DNA of 50,175 nt from a virus. Each line of letters begins with the position of its first letter. The first letter of the stretch is position 1. The stretch covers positions 1-50,175 of IMG/VR virus record IMGVR_UViG_3300032753_000045; one strand, written 5' to 3'. Made by a program: the position numbers and the translations under genes. Shown piece by piece: positions 24,577 to 33,484 of the stretch. Under the pieces are notes generated by a model. It had not been told where the DNA came from. It saw only the letters and a list, made by a program, of their open reading frames with translations, and searched no databases.

Positions 24577-25572
24577 TTAGAACGCTACCCCGGGTATTAC
24601 TGCATCAATAACTGTTACCCAACTATCTCCGTTAGGTTGCCTACTGCTACCAATATGATGCAATTTATTCACCATAAATACACCATTAAATGCCAAATTA
24701 TTTCTAAATTGGGAGTTATTGTTGATTACGTTATTTACTGGAATATTATTTTGGAAAGTAATGTAATCGCCAACATTCAGATCGGCTCGCATAATGACTC
24801 GAGCTTGAATAGTTGCAATATCGATCCAAGTTAGATTACCAATAATATCGGTAAATGCAATTTGTTTTGTGCCTGTAGGAGTTACTGTGCTATCGCTTAA
24901 TAAAAACCCTTGACTAGTAGCAGTGATACTCGCTCCTGCATAGGTAGGGTCTGGATTAATCCAACGACTGATTTCCTGAACTTTTTTAGCAAAGGCAATA
25001 AAACTAGTAAATTGCCCTTTGGCTTCTTCGGTATATATCAAATTTGAGCTAAAACTACCTGAAACATTGGTACCTGCGCCATACGCATTTTTTAAGGCTT
25101 GAGTAACGGCTTCTGTCAATGTCTGACCTTTATTCCACGCCATTGTTATATTGGCGGCGGCATTGGGGTTTACTTGCGCAGGGATTAAAACAATATCTAA
25201 TCCTACTTCAGTACCTTGCCATGTAGAAAACGATTGAAGAATTGATCCGTTTACAATTACTCCAGCTTGATTTGGGTTGGCAAAGGGTAAACCCTTAGAC
25301 ATGCCGACACCGATTTGAATTTTGGCATAGTCATACCCAAATCCGCTTGCTTGCTTAACTGGGTTAAAACTGGCTTTTTGTCCTAGATCTTTTAAATCTA
25401 CACCCCAAAGTTTTATGTGGCTATTACCTGCGGGTTGATGATACCAAGTTTGAAACACGTCTAAATCAAGCCGTAAACAAGAGTAATTATCAACACCAAG
25501 AACTGATTGTGAACTAAAAGTTATTGGTGAAGAAGCTCCTACAGGCGTGATCTGGACAGAGTACGACCTCAT
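24577..25572 (-). CDS. Baseplate hub protein (gpD/gp27-like, 331 aa)
   Basis: Positioned just before the spike gene. Segments TEEAKGQFTSFIAFAKKVQEI and NLTWIDIATIQARVIMRADLNVGDYITF fit a hub protein that forms the base of the spike. The gene overlaps the preceding small gene by 4 nt. The hub call is supported by size, order and fold-like features rather than a clear motif. Confidence 0.65.
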   Translation of the reverse strand: MRSYSVQITPVGASSPITFSSQSVLGVDNYSCLRLDLDVFQTWYHQPAGNSHIKLWGVDLKDLGQKASFNPVKQASGFGYDYAKIQIGVGMSKGLPFANPNQAGVIVNGSILQSFSTWQGTEVGLDIVLIPAQVNPNAAANITMAWNKGQTLTEAVTQALKNAYGAGTNVSGSFSSNLIYTEEAKGQFTSFIAFAKKVQEISRWINPDPTYAGASITATSQGFLLSDSTVTPTGTKQIAFTDIIGNLTWIDIATIQARVIMRADLNVGDYITFQNNIPVNNVINNNSQFRNNLAFNGVFMVNKLHHIGSSRQPNGDSWVTVIDAVIPGVAF

Positions 25573-25841
25573 GGGGTGATCTCAAAATTTCCACTGCTTG
25601 CTCTATAAACAAGCTTTGAAGTTTTAAAATAACCATACACCAAATTAATATCAAAATGATCTGGTGATGAAATAATAGGGTTAGTTACGATCAAGTTTCC
25701 AGAGTTATCGTAAATACTTATGTAATAGCGTGGAGCATAAATATTCCAAGTACAAATTGCTACATAAGTAATTCCGTCTAAGGTCGGATTAAACTGAAAA
25801 TTAGCGTATGGTGACGGGTTAAAATTAACAAAAGTTGTCAT
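25569..25841 (-). CDS. Small baseplate protein, DUF6983-like (90 aa)
   Basis: Beta-rich small protein: NFQFNPTLDGITYVAICTWNIYAPRYYISIYDNSGNLIV. Short proteins with this FxxTLDGxxY pattern lie next to hub genes in many phages (DUF6983); the match is by recollection. It overlaps neighbours by 4 nt on both sides, indicating coupled translation and a fixed stoichiometric role in the baseplate. Confidence 0.6.
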   Translation of the reverse strand: MTTFVNFNPSPYANFQFNPTLDGITYVAICTWNIYAPRYYISIYDNSGNLIVTNPIISSPDHFDINLVYGYFKTSKLVYRASSGNFEITP

Positions 25842-26470
25842 TGTGGTACCACGCTTTCACCGGGCGCTAATCCTAGTGGATTTGTCCAATTTGTTGTAGT
25901 TGGCAATCCGTTTGATACTGCGTTCATTAAAGTGCCTTGAATTGATTCAGCGGCAGATTGGGTAATCAACGGTTGCACGAAATCCCATTGGTACATATAT
26001 TGAACTTGTTTATCACTAGCAGGCGTAATATCGCGCAGCCCTGTTAATAGACAGTTAAAATAAGTGTATGCGGGGGTAATTACAGTAAAAGTTCCACCTG
26101 TAGAAATGTGCGTTTGAATGCCCAATTGCAAAGCAGTAAGAATCGCTTGTTTTAGTGTATAGCCGCCATGAGTTTGTGCTGGGCAAACCATCATCATACT
26201 GACATCTAAAGGCTGCTGTACGACCGCATTGGCAGCCGTAGCAAAGTTCGCAAAAGGATAAGTTGCTACATCCCATTTTGCTAAGCTGCCTCCGGGTAGC
26301 GGTTTGAAATGGGCAAAAAATTCACCGTTTTCAATTCCGGGGATATCAAACATTTCGGTCAGCAAAGTTATAGGTGCATAACCCCCTAATAGATTGGCAA
26401 GTCCGCCTTGCAACCAAATTGGTGCTATTTCATAAACGGCGGAGAATGCGGTTTTTCCAAAAGAAGCCAT
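25838..26470 (-). CDS. Tail/baseplate structural protein (210 aa)
   Basis: No firm family. It lies between tape measure and hub genes, where phages keep distal-tail or tube-initiator proteins (gp53/gp48-like). Sequence features: hydrophobic N-terminus (AVYEIAPIWLQGGLANLLGGYAPI), a domain with YTLKQAILTALQLGIQTHI, and the C-terminal YMYQWDFVQPLIT. No transmembrane or enzyme motif. Confidence 0.6.
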   Translation of the reverse strand: MASFGKTAFSAVYEIAPIWLQGGLANLLGGYAPITLLTEMFDIPGIENGEFFAHFKPLPGGSLAKWDVATYPFANFATAANAVVQQPLDVSMMMVCPAQTHGGYTLKQAILTALQLGIQTHISTGGTFTVITPAYTYFNCLLTGLRDITPASDKQVQYMYQWDFVQPLITQSAAESIQGTLMNAVSNGLPTTTNWTNPLGLAPGESVVPQ

Positions 26471-26472
26471 AG

Positions 26473-28017
26473 TTATCTTCCTGTCGTTCCGGCTAATTGC
26501 GCGGAGGCGTTTGGTATAGATGTGCCCGGAGCACCTTCAAAAGTAATTTGCATGGCGTAATTTTGTCTGCGGCTTCTTTCAACAGGATCAATTTGATAAT
26601 TGTAGTATCTCTCGTAATTAATATTAGCCTCAACGCCTTCTTTACGACCTACGCCGCTTTGTAAGCGTTTTAAAGTAGCTGCTTCGGTGTTCATTAATTC
26701 CCAACGCATAAACGCGATTTGCTCATCTTCAGGGGTATTTGCGGTTAATGGGTGTCCCATTACCTTTGCAAAGAGCGCTTGACGCGCTTTACCCCATTGA
26801 GCCAATCCAACGTGCCCGCCGCCAATATCATTACTAGCGGCAGGATTAAACCCGCTTTCGCCGTAAAGTCCGCCCATAAAACCAGCGACTACATCAGGTT
26901 TAACCCCTAACCCCGCTAACATCATAGCGGTTTTTTGCGCGGCAGAATTAAGTTGTACTTGGTCTTTACCTAATACTTTATGTTCCCAATTACCAATTTG
27001 TTGCATTCCTTGATAAGTGCCTGCTACAAACCCCGGTATTTTTGACACAACCCATGCAATTGCTTGCCCAAGCATAGCTAAACCATTGAAAAATTCTTTG
27101 ATTTGCTGTTTTCCTTCTGGGCTGTTGATAAATTCTGTTAAATCTTTAATGGCGCTTTTTACTTCATCGCTTTTAAGAAAATCTGCAATAGCTTGTTCAA
27201 CCGCTTGAGTCAGTTGAATTAGTGGCTGAGTTAGACCCTCTAAGTTATCTAGCAAATTGACTTCAATCGAATTTCCAGCTTCGCGGATTTTTACCCAAAA
27301 ATCTTGCCAGCGTTTGCTACTTTCTTCAGAAAGCTTAAATTTCTGTAAACCTTCAGCGGCTTGTGCTGCTGCATTATCTAAATCTTTAAGGCTAGTTTTA
27401 GCCAAACGAATAAGATTTTCATCGCCGCCAACCAAATCTGTCCAACCCATCGTTTTAGCGTAGGAAAGGTTTTGACCAGAGTTAAGAAACTGTTCGCGAA
27501 TTGTTTTTAAAATTGGCGCTAAATTTTGAAATGCGTCTTGATTTAGATTGCCACCCGCATTGAAAAGCTTATAGGACTCTTCGGGTGTTCTTTGAATACG
27601 CGCAATACTGGCTAAAGCTGACTCAGGATCAATGTATCGACCATAGTAAGTATTGGCAGAACGTAATTGAGCAGTGCTAACGCCGACACCTTGCGCGCGG
27701 CGATATACATCGCTTCCAGACGCTGCTAATGCACCAAAGCCAAACCCAGTTCCAGCCGCGCTAAAAGCGACCCATTTTGCCGCAGATATAGCCATAGAAG
27801 CCATATTGCGAGCAATATTGAAAGTGGATACGGATAAATCTTTAAATGTTGTGGAAACGTCTTTTGCAGACTTATTTACTTTATCAAAGTGTTTATTGAT
27901 GTCCTGCCACTTTTTGGCTTGTTGATCCATTTGTTTGACGTATTTATCAAACGTGGCTTGAAAAGCTTTAAACTTTTCATCTTGGACATCAATCTCAATA
28001 ACACTTTTTACAGCCAT
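26473..28017 (-). CDS. Tape measure protein with C-terminal tail lysozyme domain (514 aa)
   Basis: The N-terminal 300 residues are helical coiled-coil (DEKFKAFQATFDKYVKQMDQ, KWQDINKHFDKVNKSAKDV) with a hydrophobic stretch at about 75-105 (WVAFSAAGTGFGFGALAA), typical of tape measure proteins. From about 365 a Phage_lysozyme2-type domain follows: VAGFMGGLYGESGFNPAASNDIGGGHVGLAQWG, with the catalytic-type Glu of GESGFNP. It would set tail length and cut peptidoglycan during DNA entry. 514 aa is short for a tape measure and predicts a short contractile tail. Confidence 0.85.
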   Translation of the reverse strand: MAVKSVIEIDVQDEKFKAFQATFDKYVKQMDQQAKKWQDINKHFDKVNKSAKDVSTTFKDLSVSTFNIARNMASMAISAAKWVAFSAAGTGFGFGALAASGSDVYRRAQGVGVSTAQLRSANTYYGRYIDPESALASIARIQRTPEESYKLFNAGGNLNQDAFQNLAPILKTIREQFLNSGQNLSYAKTMGWTDLVGGDENLIRLAKTSLKDLDNAAAQAAEGLQKFKLSEESSKRWQDFWVKIREAGNSIEVNLLDNLEGLTQPLIQLTQAVEQAIADFLKSDEVKSAIKDLTEFINSPEGKQQIKEFFNGLAMLGQAIAWVVSKIPGFVAGTYQGMQQIGNWEHKVLGKDQVQLNSAAQKTAMMLAGLGVKPDVVAGFMGGLYGESGFNPAASNDIGGGHVGLAQWGKARQALFAKVMGHPLTANTPEDEQIAFMRWELMNTEAATLKRLQSGVGRKEGVEANINYERYYNYQIDPVERSRRQNYAMQITFEGAPGTSIPNASAQLAGTTGR

Positions 28018-28026
28018 TTTGATTTC

Positions 28027-28257
28027 CTACAATAAAGTTTTGCTTTTTATAGCTCTAATTAAATGCCTTTGACGGTATTCTGACGCATCATCAAACTTCC
28101 CGCCCACTTCTTTCATAAGTTCATCAAAATGCTTGTAAGTAATGAAGTCTAGGATACTATGGATGATTCCTTCACCTTCTTGCCAGTACTTTCGGTCTTG
28201 GTCAATGTCGGTAAGCCATTCTGATACCCCGTACAATCCAAGGATGTAAGTTCCCAA
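28027..28257 (-). CDS. Tail assembly chaperone, -1 frameshift extension
   Basis: Sequence from the frame -1 relative to the chaperone at 28149-28733; the open stretch extends upstream past 28300. Read alone it would begin with a TTG at 28257 lacking a Shine-Dalgarno, so expression by frameshifting is more likely. Candidate slip sites in the chaperone frame are C TTT TTG (28287-28281) and G TTT TTT (28335-28329). A slip at the first gives a protein of about 235 aa. Two-frame chaperones just before the tape measure are general in tailed phages. Confidence 0.65.
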   Translation of the reverse strand: MGTYILGLYGVSEWLTDIDQDRKYWQEGEGIIHSILDFITYKHFDELMKEVGGKFDDASEYRQRHLIRAIKSKTLL

Positions 28258-28733
28258 TTTCGCAGCGCACCTGCCATCTCCAAAAAGGAATTCTTTAAAT
28301 CCTTCGGTGCGACTTTGGAGATTGCTGTAAAAAACACAAGGGAACTTAATACCTCAGCTTCTTCATCCTCACTTAGAACTTCTCTCTTTACTGCTACATC
28401 AAAGGGAATGGTTTCCCATCCCTTTTCTGTACTTACTATTACATTGGTCAAACGAATAATTTCGTTTACTAACCCAAATTTAACTCCTCCTGCGCCTTCC
28501 CAATTTCCTGCTTTTGTTGCTATGGATTTCAAAGCAGCATAAGCAAGTTGTGGGGCAGATAAAGCTAAATGAGCCTGACTAATACCATCAAAACACTGAC
28601 TAAATACTTTGCCTAACTCTAAATAAAATTGTTCAAATACAGATCGACTAATAGAAGTGGAGTGAATGTAGATTGTTCCATTTTCATCAGTCTGCACCTG
28701 CATCACAAGGGACAGATTACGATCGATTTTCAA
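28149..28733 (-). CDS. Tail assembly chaperone (194 aa)
   Basis: Lies between the tube gene and the tape measure gene, the canonical position for gpG-like chaperones. Mostly helical, with KVFSQCFDGISQAHLALSA and FGLVNEIIRLTNVIVS, acidic in the middle (EDEEAEV). The 3' end overlaps the -1 frame extension by 109 nt, as in the G/GT arrangement. It would bind and protect the tape measure protein until the tube assembles around it. Confidence 0.75.
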   Translation of the reverse strand: MKIDRNLSLVMQVQTDENGTIYIHSTSISRSVFEQFYLELGKVFSQCFDGISQAHLALSAPQLAYAALKSIATKAGNWEGAGGVKFGLVNEIIRLTNVIVSTEKGWETIPFDVAVKREVLSEDEEAEVLSSLVFFTAISKVAPKDLKNSFLEMAGALRNWELTSLDCTGYQNGLPTLTKTESTGKKVKESSIVS

Positions 28734-28747
28734 TTTTTATCCTTTCA

Positions 28748-29191
28748 TTATGCTGCGTCAAATAGTGTTGAGTTGATGTTATATACGCCGCGTAAACGAA
28801 CAACTAGACCAGCTTGATTACCGTCAAACGCAGTTTCTTGAATGCTCATTAAAACACAGTTATTCAATTGAAATGGTGGCAATACTTGGGTATCTGGGTA
28901 AATCGTAACAGACCCTAAAGTAGTGTTGGTTTCAATTTGGTTTTTATAAGCAGCGCCAAGAGCTTGAGTTCTTAACAGATGCATCGTTACTGTTCCGTAA
29001 ACATACGGTTCTGGGCTTGTAACAGCGCCAGTTAGCGTGCCGATAAGCAACGAAGTGTCGCCATCGAACGCTAAACTGATCGCTTCGCGAGCCAAATATC
29101 CAGCAGTGACATTTAATTGGGTATAGTCAGCGTACACAACGCTGGCTAGTAGCCTATTTAATGTACCTTGTTGAATTTGTGGATTTGACAT
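28748..29191 (-). CDS. Tail tube protein (147 aa)
   Basis: Follows the sheath gene in the usual order and has the size of contractile-tail tube proteins. Beta-rich: VTAGYLAREAISLAFDGDTS, TVTMHLLRTQALGAAY, NNCVLMSIQETAFDGNQAGLVVRLRG. The last stretch resembles the tube-protein closing hairpin. Probably stacks as hexamers inside the sheath. Confidence 0.78.
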   Translation of the reverse strand: MSNPQIQQGTLNRLLASVVYADYTQLNVTAGYLAREAISLAFDGDTSLLIGTLTGAVTSPEPYVYGTVTMHLLRTQALGAAYKNQIETNTTLGSVTIYPDTQVLPPFQLNNCVLMSIQETAFDGNQAGLVVRLRGVYNINSTLFDAA

Positions 29192-29203
29192 TATTTATTC
29201 TCC

Positions 29204-30499
29204 TTAAACTGGAATGTTAGATGCAGTTAAGTAAATAGTAATGGAGCTAAATCCTCTAGCTGGTACGAATGTCAAGCTTAAACCGTTATAAGTTCCAGTA
29301 GCGTAATCACTAGGATGTTGTGCTACATAGTTTACAAACGAAATGGCGTTAACCGTTGCTGGGCTAAGAATTAATCCAAACGAAATACCGTTATTAACTG
29401 TTGCTTGCGCTACTTTCTGCAAAGTATTAATACCAGCTTGATTGTAGTAAAGCGGATTAGTTGGCAAATTGCTTCCGTTAATAATTGCATTTGCTAAAGC
29501 TTGAGCAACATTAATTGAAAGCCAGTCTACACAATACCAATAATTAAAGGGGTTCAAGTCCATGAACGTGCCGCCTTCAATTAAAGTATTGCTAATTCCG
29601 CCTTGGGCACCAGTGCCAATCCAGTTAACGCCAGCAGCCAACAATTGAGTTTGTTGTGTGCTAGTTAAGGTACTGTAGGCAGTGACAGAGTAAACATAAG
29701 TGTACTCAAGCGGATGCGCTAAATTATTTGCGCCCGGATTGTAACTTAATGTTGCCCAGAAAATAGCTGCGGCGCTAAATTCACTTGATGGAGCACTTGG
29801 GCTTTGCAATGAAGCAAACACAGATTTAATACCTGCCCACCCAGTGTAGGTAGCTAGCGTTGTAGTTACATAAAAGTACACTTGTGCAGTTGTACCTTCG
29901 TACTGTTTAGCCATTGTTTGAGCGGCGGTAATATCCCATGTTTTTGGCAATAAATAGCTATAAAACTGAATAGTTGGATTAGCTATGTATGCTTCTAAAG
30001 CGGTTATACCGTTTGCTACAGTGTTTGTACCTAACTCCAATACATAAACAGGTGTGACGCTTCCTTGTGCAAAGAAAGTATTGTTCATTGCAACAAGTTC
30101 AGCGACATCTTCCAAAGTTACAACACCTTGGGTTGTTACAGAGCCGGGGCTACCTGCCAACGGATATGTAAACGTATATGCACCTGTAGAAGTTGCGGCA
30201 AAAGTACCGTTGTAAGCAGCGGGAGTTACACCAGTAATGTTTACTTCAACAGTGTCACCGGAAGGAATGCCGTGTGGAGTAGTTGTAGTTACAGTTACTG
30301 TCCCTGTGCTCAATATCATTGAAGTGATAGAAACGGCGCCAGATAAAATACTTGCTAAGCTACTTGCTTGAGTTAGCAAATAAGGGGTTCCCGCAGCGAG
30401 CGTAGTTGCTCCCTGTGAGATAAACGCGCCTGTTTGTTGTAGCGTATTAGGCGCGCTTGCCACCTGTTGGGTGACAACGACATTGACAATATTTGGCAT
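29204..30499 (-). CDS. Contractile tail sheath with inserted FCCH-like domain (431 aa)
   Basis: Begins with IVNVVVTQQVASAPNTLQQTGAFIS and ends with YNGLSLTFVPARGFSSITIYL; the core has YWYCVDWLSINVAQALANAII, consistent with DUF3383-type or Bcep781-type sheath proteins. Residues about 58-128 are an inserted beta-rich module (TTPHGIPSGDTVEVNITG, then AAYNGTF...FTYPLAGSPG) of the FCCH-like type also present in the baseplate J-like protein. It forms the contractile outer layer of the tail. Confidence 0.82.
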   Translation of the reverse strand: MPNIVNVVVTQQVASAPNTLQQTGAFISQGATTLAAGTPYLLTQASSLASILSGAVSITSMILSTGTVTVTTTTPHGIPSGDTVEVNITGVTPAAYNGTFAATSTGAYTFTYPLAGSPGSVTTQGVVTLEDVAELVAMNNTFFAQGSVTPVYVLELGTNTVANGITALEAYIANPTIQFYSYLLPKTWDITAAQTMAKQYEGTTAQVYFYVTTTLATYTGWAGIKSVFASLQSPSAPSSEFSAAAIFWATLSYNPGANNLAHPLEYTYVYSVTAYSTLTSTQQTQLLAAGVNWIGTGAQGGISNTLIEGGTFMDLNPFNYWYCVDWLSINVAQALANAIINGSNLPTNPLYYNQAGINTLQKVAQATVNNGISFGLILSPATVNAISFVNYVAQHPSDYATGTYNGLSLTFVPARGFSSITIYLTASNIPV

Positions 30500-30512
30500 T
30501 TTTGCCCCCTAA

Positions 30513-30827
30513 TTAGATGTAGCTGATTGCTAAAGTTTGACCAGTACCGGGACTTACAACAATACCATTAGAAACTGGGAAATCAATATTAACAACACCA
30601 GCAGTTGCAGGGATCACTGCAACTTCATTAGCTGCGCCAGCAGCACCAGTGGTAGCGGCATCATAAACTGAACCAGCGCCAGAACCTGCAACTAAAACGC
30701 TAATTTTAGCAATACGACCTGCTGTTGTTTTAACAACAGTAGTGGCTGTGATATTAAAAAATACTTTTTGACCTTGGGCTGTTAATAAAGCACCATTTTG
30801 AACGGTTGGGTTGGTAACGATTGCCAT
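30513..30827 (-). CDS. Small beta-rich structural protein (104 aa)
   Basis: Located directly before the sheath gene. Composition is Ala/Val/Thr/Gly-rich, with alternating strands (KISVLVAGSGAGSVYDAATTGAAGAANEVAVIP) and a hydrophobic end (GQTLAISYI). It looks like a decoration or Ig-like domain that could coat the capsid or neck. No motif identifies it further. Confidence 0.6.
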   Translation of the reverse strand: MAIVTNPTVQNGALLTAQGQKVFFNITATTVVKTTAGRIAKISVLVAGSGAGSVYDAATTGAAGAANEVAVIPATAGVVNIDFPVSNGIVVSPGTGQTLAISYI

Positions 30828-30880
30828 TTGTAACTCCTTTTATACACTTGATTGAGATAACAACATCTTACTACTTAATT

Positions 30881-31882
30881 TTATACTGGAACAGTACCTT
30901 CTGTCAGGGTAATAAAGGCATGTTCGATTAATTGTCTTGCAATATTATTTACGGTGGTTTGAAAATAACTTATTTCAAAAGTAATTACTTTCTTCTGCGC
31001 GATTATCCCCATTTCAGGTTGAGTGACTTTTTCGTCCTGCATAATGGGCATATTCATTAATCCTATATTATCGGTATTTCTACTGTAATTTAGGATATAT
31101 TCAACAAAATTCAACGCATCGTGATTTCTGACCCCAAAAAGCTCGATTCTGACAGTATCTTTAGTCAACTGCCAAGGGTTAGATTCTGGGTCTAAAAGTG
31201 GAAAATCTTGTAAAGCAACCGTCTGCCGTGGGTCAATATCGACCGATGCGTATACTGGAGGCAAGTTTTGTTCCACCAAATAGGACGGATACATCGGGAA
31301 AAATTGATTCAAACTAAGCCAAATTGGAAGGCTATTTGATACGATAACGCTATTGGTATCAAAACCCGTCATTGAATCGATAATCTGCGTATCCATAATG
31401 GAATACAGAGCATCGCCGCGGTAATGGTATAGATCCGCCTGTTTATAGAAATTTTCTCTACGGCTAAAAGCGAATCGATTTCCTTGATAATTCGCAATAT
31501 AAAGGAATTGTGGGTTAACCAAATTAAAGTCTTGAACGGGTTTAGTCGCCGTAAAAATAACGTGGTTGTAAGTCGTGGTTCTATCCGCTAATTGATGCAA
31601 TTCTTGATTAAAGTGGAACGAACCAGATACCGTTAATTGCCTTGCTGGAACGCCTTCAGGGTAGTTATCGTATAGCAGTCTGTTATATTGCGACGCATTA
31701 TAAAGAGCAGAATCAGTTAAAAGGCTAGCGTTTACCCAAAATACATAGCCATCCAAAGGCAATACTAGCTTTACATAAAGCGTAAAAGTAACCTGTTCAT
31801 TACCTGAAAGTGTTTCGGCACCTTGAGCTAAACCAGCGCCAAGTTGGGGTTTTGCGGTTGCCGCTTCTACTGCCGATGCCAT
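30881..31882 (-). CDS. Neck/tail structural protein of unknown family (333 aa)
   Basis: Shares an end with the neighbouring gene (overlap at 31882) and belongs to the neck-tail block. Aromatic-rich beta protein: VTFTLYVKLVLPLDGYVFWVNAS, NRLLYDNYPEGVPARQL, YLVEQNLPPVYASVDIDPRQT. A similar gene position exists in Bcep781-like phages. I cannot name its function; a tail-tube terminator or joining protein is possible. Confidence 0.6.
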   Translation of the reverse strand: MASAVEAATAKPQLGAGLAQGAETLSGNEQVTFTLYVKLVLPLDGYVFWVNASLLTDSALYNASQYNRLLYDNYPEGVPARQLTVSGSFHFNQELHQLADRTTTYNHVIFTATKPVQDFNLVNPQFLYIANYQGNRFAFSRRENFYKQADLYHYRGDALYSIMDTQIIDSMTGFDTNSVIVSNSLPIWLSLNQFFPMYPSYLVEQNLPPVYASVDIDPRQTVALQDFPLLDPESNPWQLTKDTVRIELFGVRNHDALNFVEYILNYSRNTDNIGLMNMPIMQDEKVTQPEMGIIAQKKVITFEISYFQTTVNNIARQLIEHAFITLTEGTVPV

Positions 31883-32352
31883 TATTCAATCCATCCTTTT
31901 AAGGAGTTTTCAAAAATGCCCGTATCAATAAATGATGGACGGCGAATTCCTGTTACAACTTTTTTAAATTTTTGACCTTTACGGATTTTTTTAGGGGTTC
32001 TACCATTGACCGTGCGGCTGTTAATGCCTTCTAAAGCCGCTTTAGTTGGTATCCCTTGTTCGCCATATCTACCAGCCACTCGTTCAACTTCTTGTGTCGT
32101 CAAAAAATCGTGCATTTTATCGGTAATTGTCTGTCCACTTACCGCAAAAACAGATTTTACAGATACATCCATGTTTTTTTCCATCATTTCTAAACCGATT
32201 GCGGCGTCTTTTGCAATCAAATCGGCTATTTCTTGTTGATGGGCGTTATAAAACATGGAAAATAGCCCGTATCTTTCTTCAAGATCTTTTCCAACGGTAT
32301 AGGTTGTTCCTTCAATTTCTGGAACTTCTATAACGCCTAAATTCAGTTTCAT
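31882..32352 (-). CDS. Probable tail completion/neck protein (156 aa)
   Basis: Helical N-terminus, basic C-terminus (RTPKKIRKGQKFKKVVTGI), ending in FIDTGIFENSLKGWIE. This last pattern, 'fidTG..e.sl..wi', is typical of phage proteins that work at the head-tail joint, such as HK97 gp10-like completion proteins. It overlaps neighbours by one base at both ends. Confidence 0.6.
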   Translation of the reverse strand: MKLNLGVIEVPEIEGTTYTVGKDLEERYGLFSMFYNAHQQEIADLIAKDAAIGLEMMEKNMDVSVKSVFAVSGQTITDKMHDFLTTQEVERVAGRYGEQGIPTKAALEGINSRTVNGRTPKKIRKGQKFKKVVTGIRRPSFIDTGIFENSLKGWIE

Positions 32353-32810
32353 TAACTTAGTCCCCAGAGAGTGCCAAGTTGTTGCATATAGCTTAATGCT
32401 AGGCGTCCGTAGGGGTCTTTAATCCTTTGTAAATCTAAAATACTAAGGTCACGCAAGCCGTGTCCTACAGAAAGAGATTCATTAGTGCTTACATCGCCAG
32501 CCGCGTTTACGACGCCAGCTACGAAATTATTAATTCCAAATTGGGCGCGTAAAGTGGCAAAATAGTTTTGCCCGGGTAAGTCTTGCTGAAATTGCAATAA
32601 TTGACTTCCAGCCCAGTTGTAGACTGTTAAAGTATAAATATCGGGTACAGTGGCAGCAAAATCGGTTGGTACGATATCTAATGCCACTACATAAGCGTAA
32701 TTCCAGCCCGGGTCAGTTGGGGACATTGCAGTAGTGGGTATACCCATAACGGCTCGCGCCCAGTCGATAAAGCCGTTTAAAGAAGGTGGCGAAACAATTG
32801 GATCAGCCAT
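32352..32810 (-). CDS. Head-tail connector-like protein (152 aa)
   Basis: Mixed alpha/beta protein with FIDWARAVMGIPTTAMSP near the start, WNYAYVVALDIVP and VYNWAGSQLLQF in the middle, and DLSILDLQRIKDPYGRLALSYMQ near the end. It lies where adaptor or stopper proteins are encoded. No motif allows a more exact name. An own Shine-Dalgarno follows the terminator at 32846-32867. Confidence 0.55.
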   Translation of the reverse strand: MADPIVSPPSLNGFIDWARAVMGIPTTAMSPTDPGWNYAYVVALDIVPTDFAATVPDIYTLTVYNWAGSQLLQFQQDLPGQNYFATLRAQFGINNFVAGVVNAAGDVSTNESLSVGHGLRDLSILDLQRIKDPYGRLALSYMQQLGTLWGLS

Positions 32811-32845
32811 AGAACCATCCTAGAAAGATTTTCTATATTCTAAAT

Positions 32846-32867
32846 GAAAAAGCCCCACAAGGGGGCT
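32846..32867 (-). terminator. Intrinsic terminator or attenuator within the late operon
   Basis: On the leftward strand AGCCCC (32867-32862) pairs with GGGGCT (32856-32851) around a 5-nt loop and is followed by TTTT. It sits between the 168-aa gene and the next gene of the operon, so it may reduce rather than stop readthrough. Confidence 0.65.
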
Positions 32868-32872
32868 ATTTA

Positions 32873-33379
32873 TTATCCTTTTCTTGGTCTGCCACGTCCT
32901 TTTGGTGCTTCACCTTCATGAATCACTTCAATTTTTTGGTCAAACTTTTCACTTTGATCGGCAGCGTTCTTCTTATCTTCGGTAATTTCAAACTCAATAC
33001 CACCTTTTTGTTTGATCCCCATTTCTTGTGCTTTCAGCGAAATGATTTGATCTTGTGCTGCGGCAGTAATGCTACGAGCTTCTTGAGCGCGGTCAATATT
33101 TTCTTGGTCAGATTGACTGATACCCGCTTCAATTGCTTCGACATTGATTGGTTTTCCGATGCGATAGCATAAGCCGCCAAAGCCTTTTTTAACTTTAGTG
33201 ACTTCCATCATTCCATACAACTCGTGCTGTTTAATGATCGCATCGACTTGAATTTGATCTTGACTTAGCTTAATTTGTGCTCCAGCACGGATTTTGTGTG
33301 AAAAAGGTCTAATGTTCTCAGGTAACATATATGTGAACAAAAAGTCTTGCTTACTGCAATTTGCGATAAATAATTCCAT
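32873..33379 (-). CDS. Hypothetical head-region protein with AT-hook-like tail (168 aa)
   Basis: Directly downstream of the capsid gene. The N-terminal part (FIANCSKQDFLFTYMLPENIRPFSHKI) resembles beta-rich phage proteins; a helical middle follows, and it ends in KGRGRPRKG, similar to an AT-hook or other basic DNA-binding tail. A virion role near packaged DNA is possible. No family recognised with confidence. Confidence 0.6.
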   Translation of the reverse strand: MELFIANCSKQDFLFTYMLPENIRPFSHKIRAGAQIKLSQDQIQVDAIIKQHELYGMMEVTKVKKGFGGLCYRIGKPINVEAIEAGISQSDQENIDRAQEARSITAAAQDQIISLKAQEMGIKQKGGIEFEITEDKKNAADQSEKFDQKIEVIHEGEAPKGRGRPRKG

Positions 33380-33399
33380 TATTTTCCCCTAGTATGGGT

Positions 33400-33441
33400 G
33401 GGAAGCCGATGATGCGGGGTCTTTTGAACCCCCGGCTTCCC
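33400..33441 (-). other. Long intergenic hairpin after the capsid terminator
   Basis: Outer arms GGGAAGCCG (33400-33408) and CGGCTTCCC (33433-33441) pair perfectly; inner arms GGGGT (33416-33420) and ACCCC (33428-33432) pair too. There is no T-run, so it is more likely an RNA-processing or stability element for the transcript downstream of the capsid gene. Confidence 0.6.
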
Positions 33442-33484
33442 ATAAAGAATGTTCCCAGCATCACTTGGGTTCTTATATATTAAC

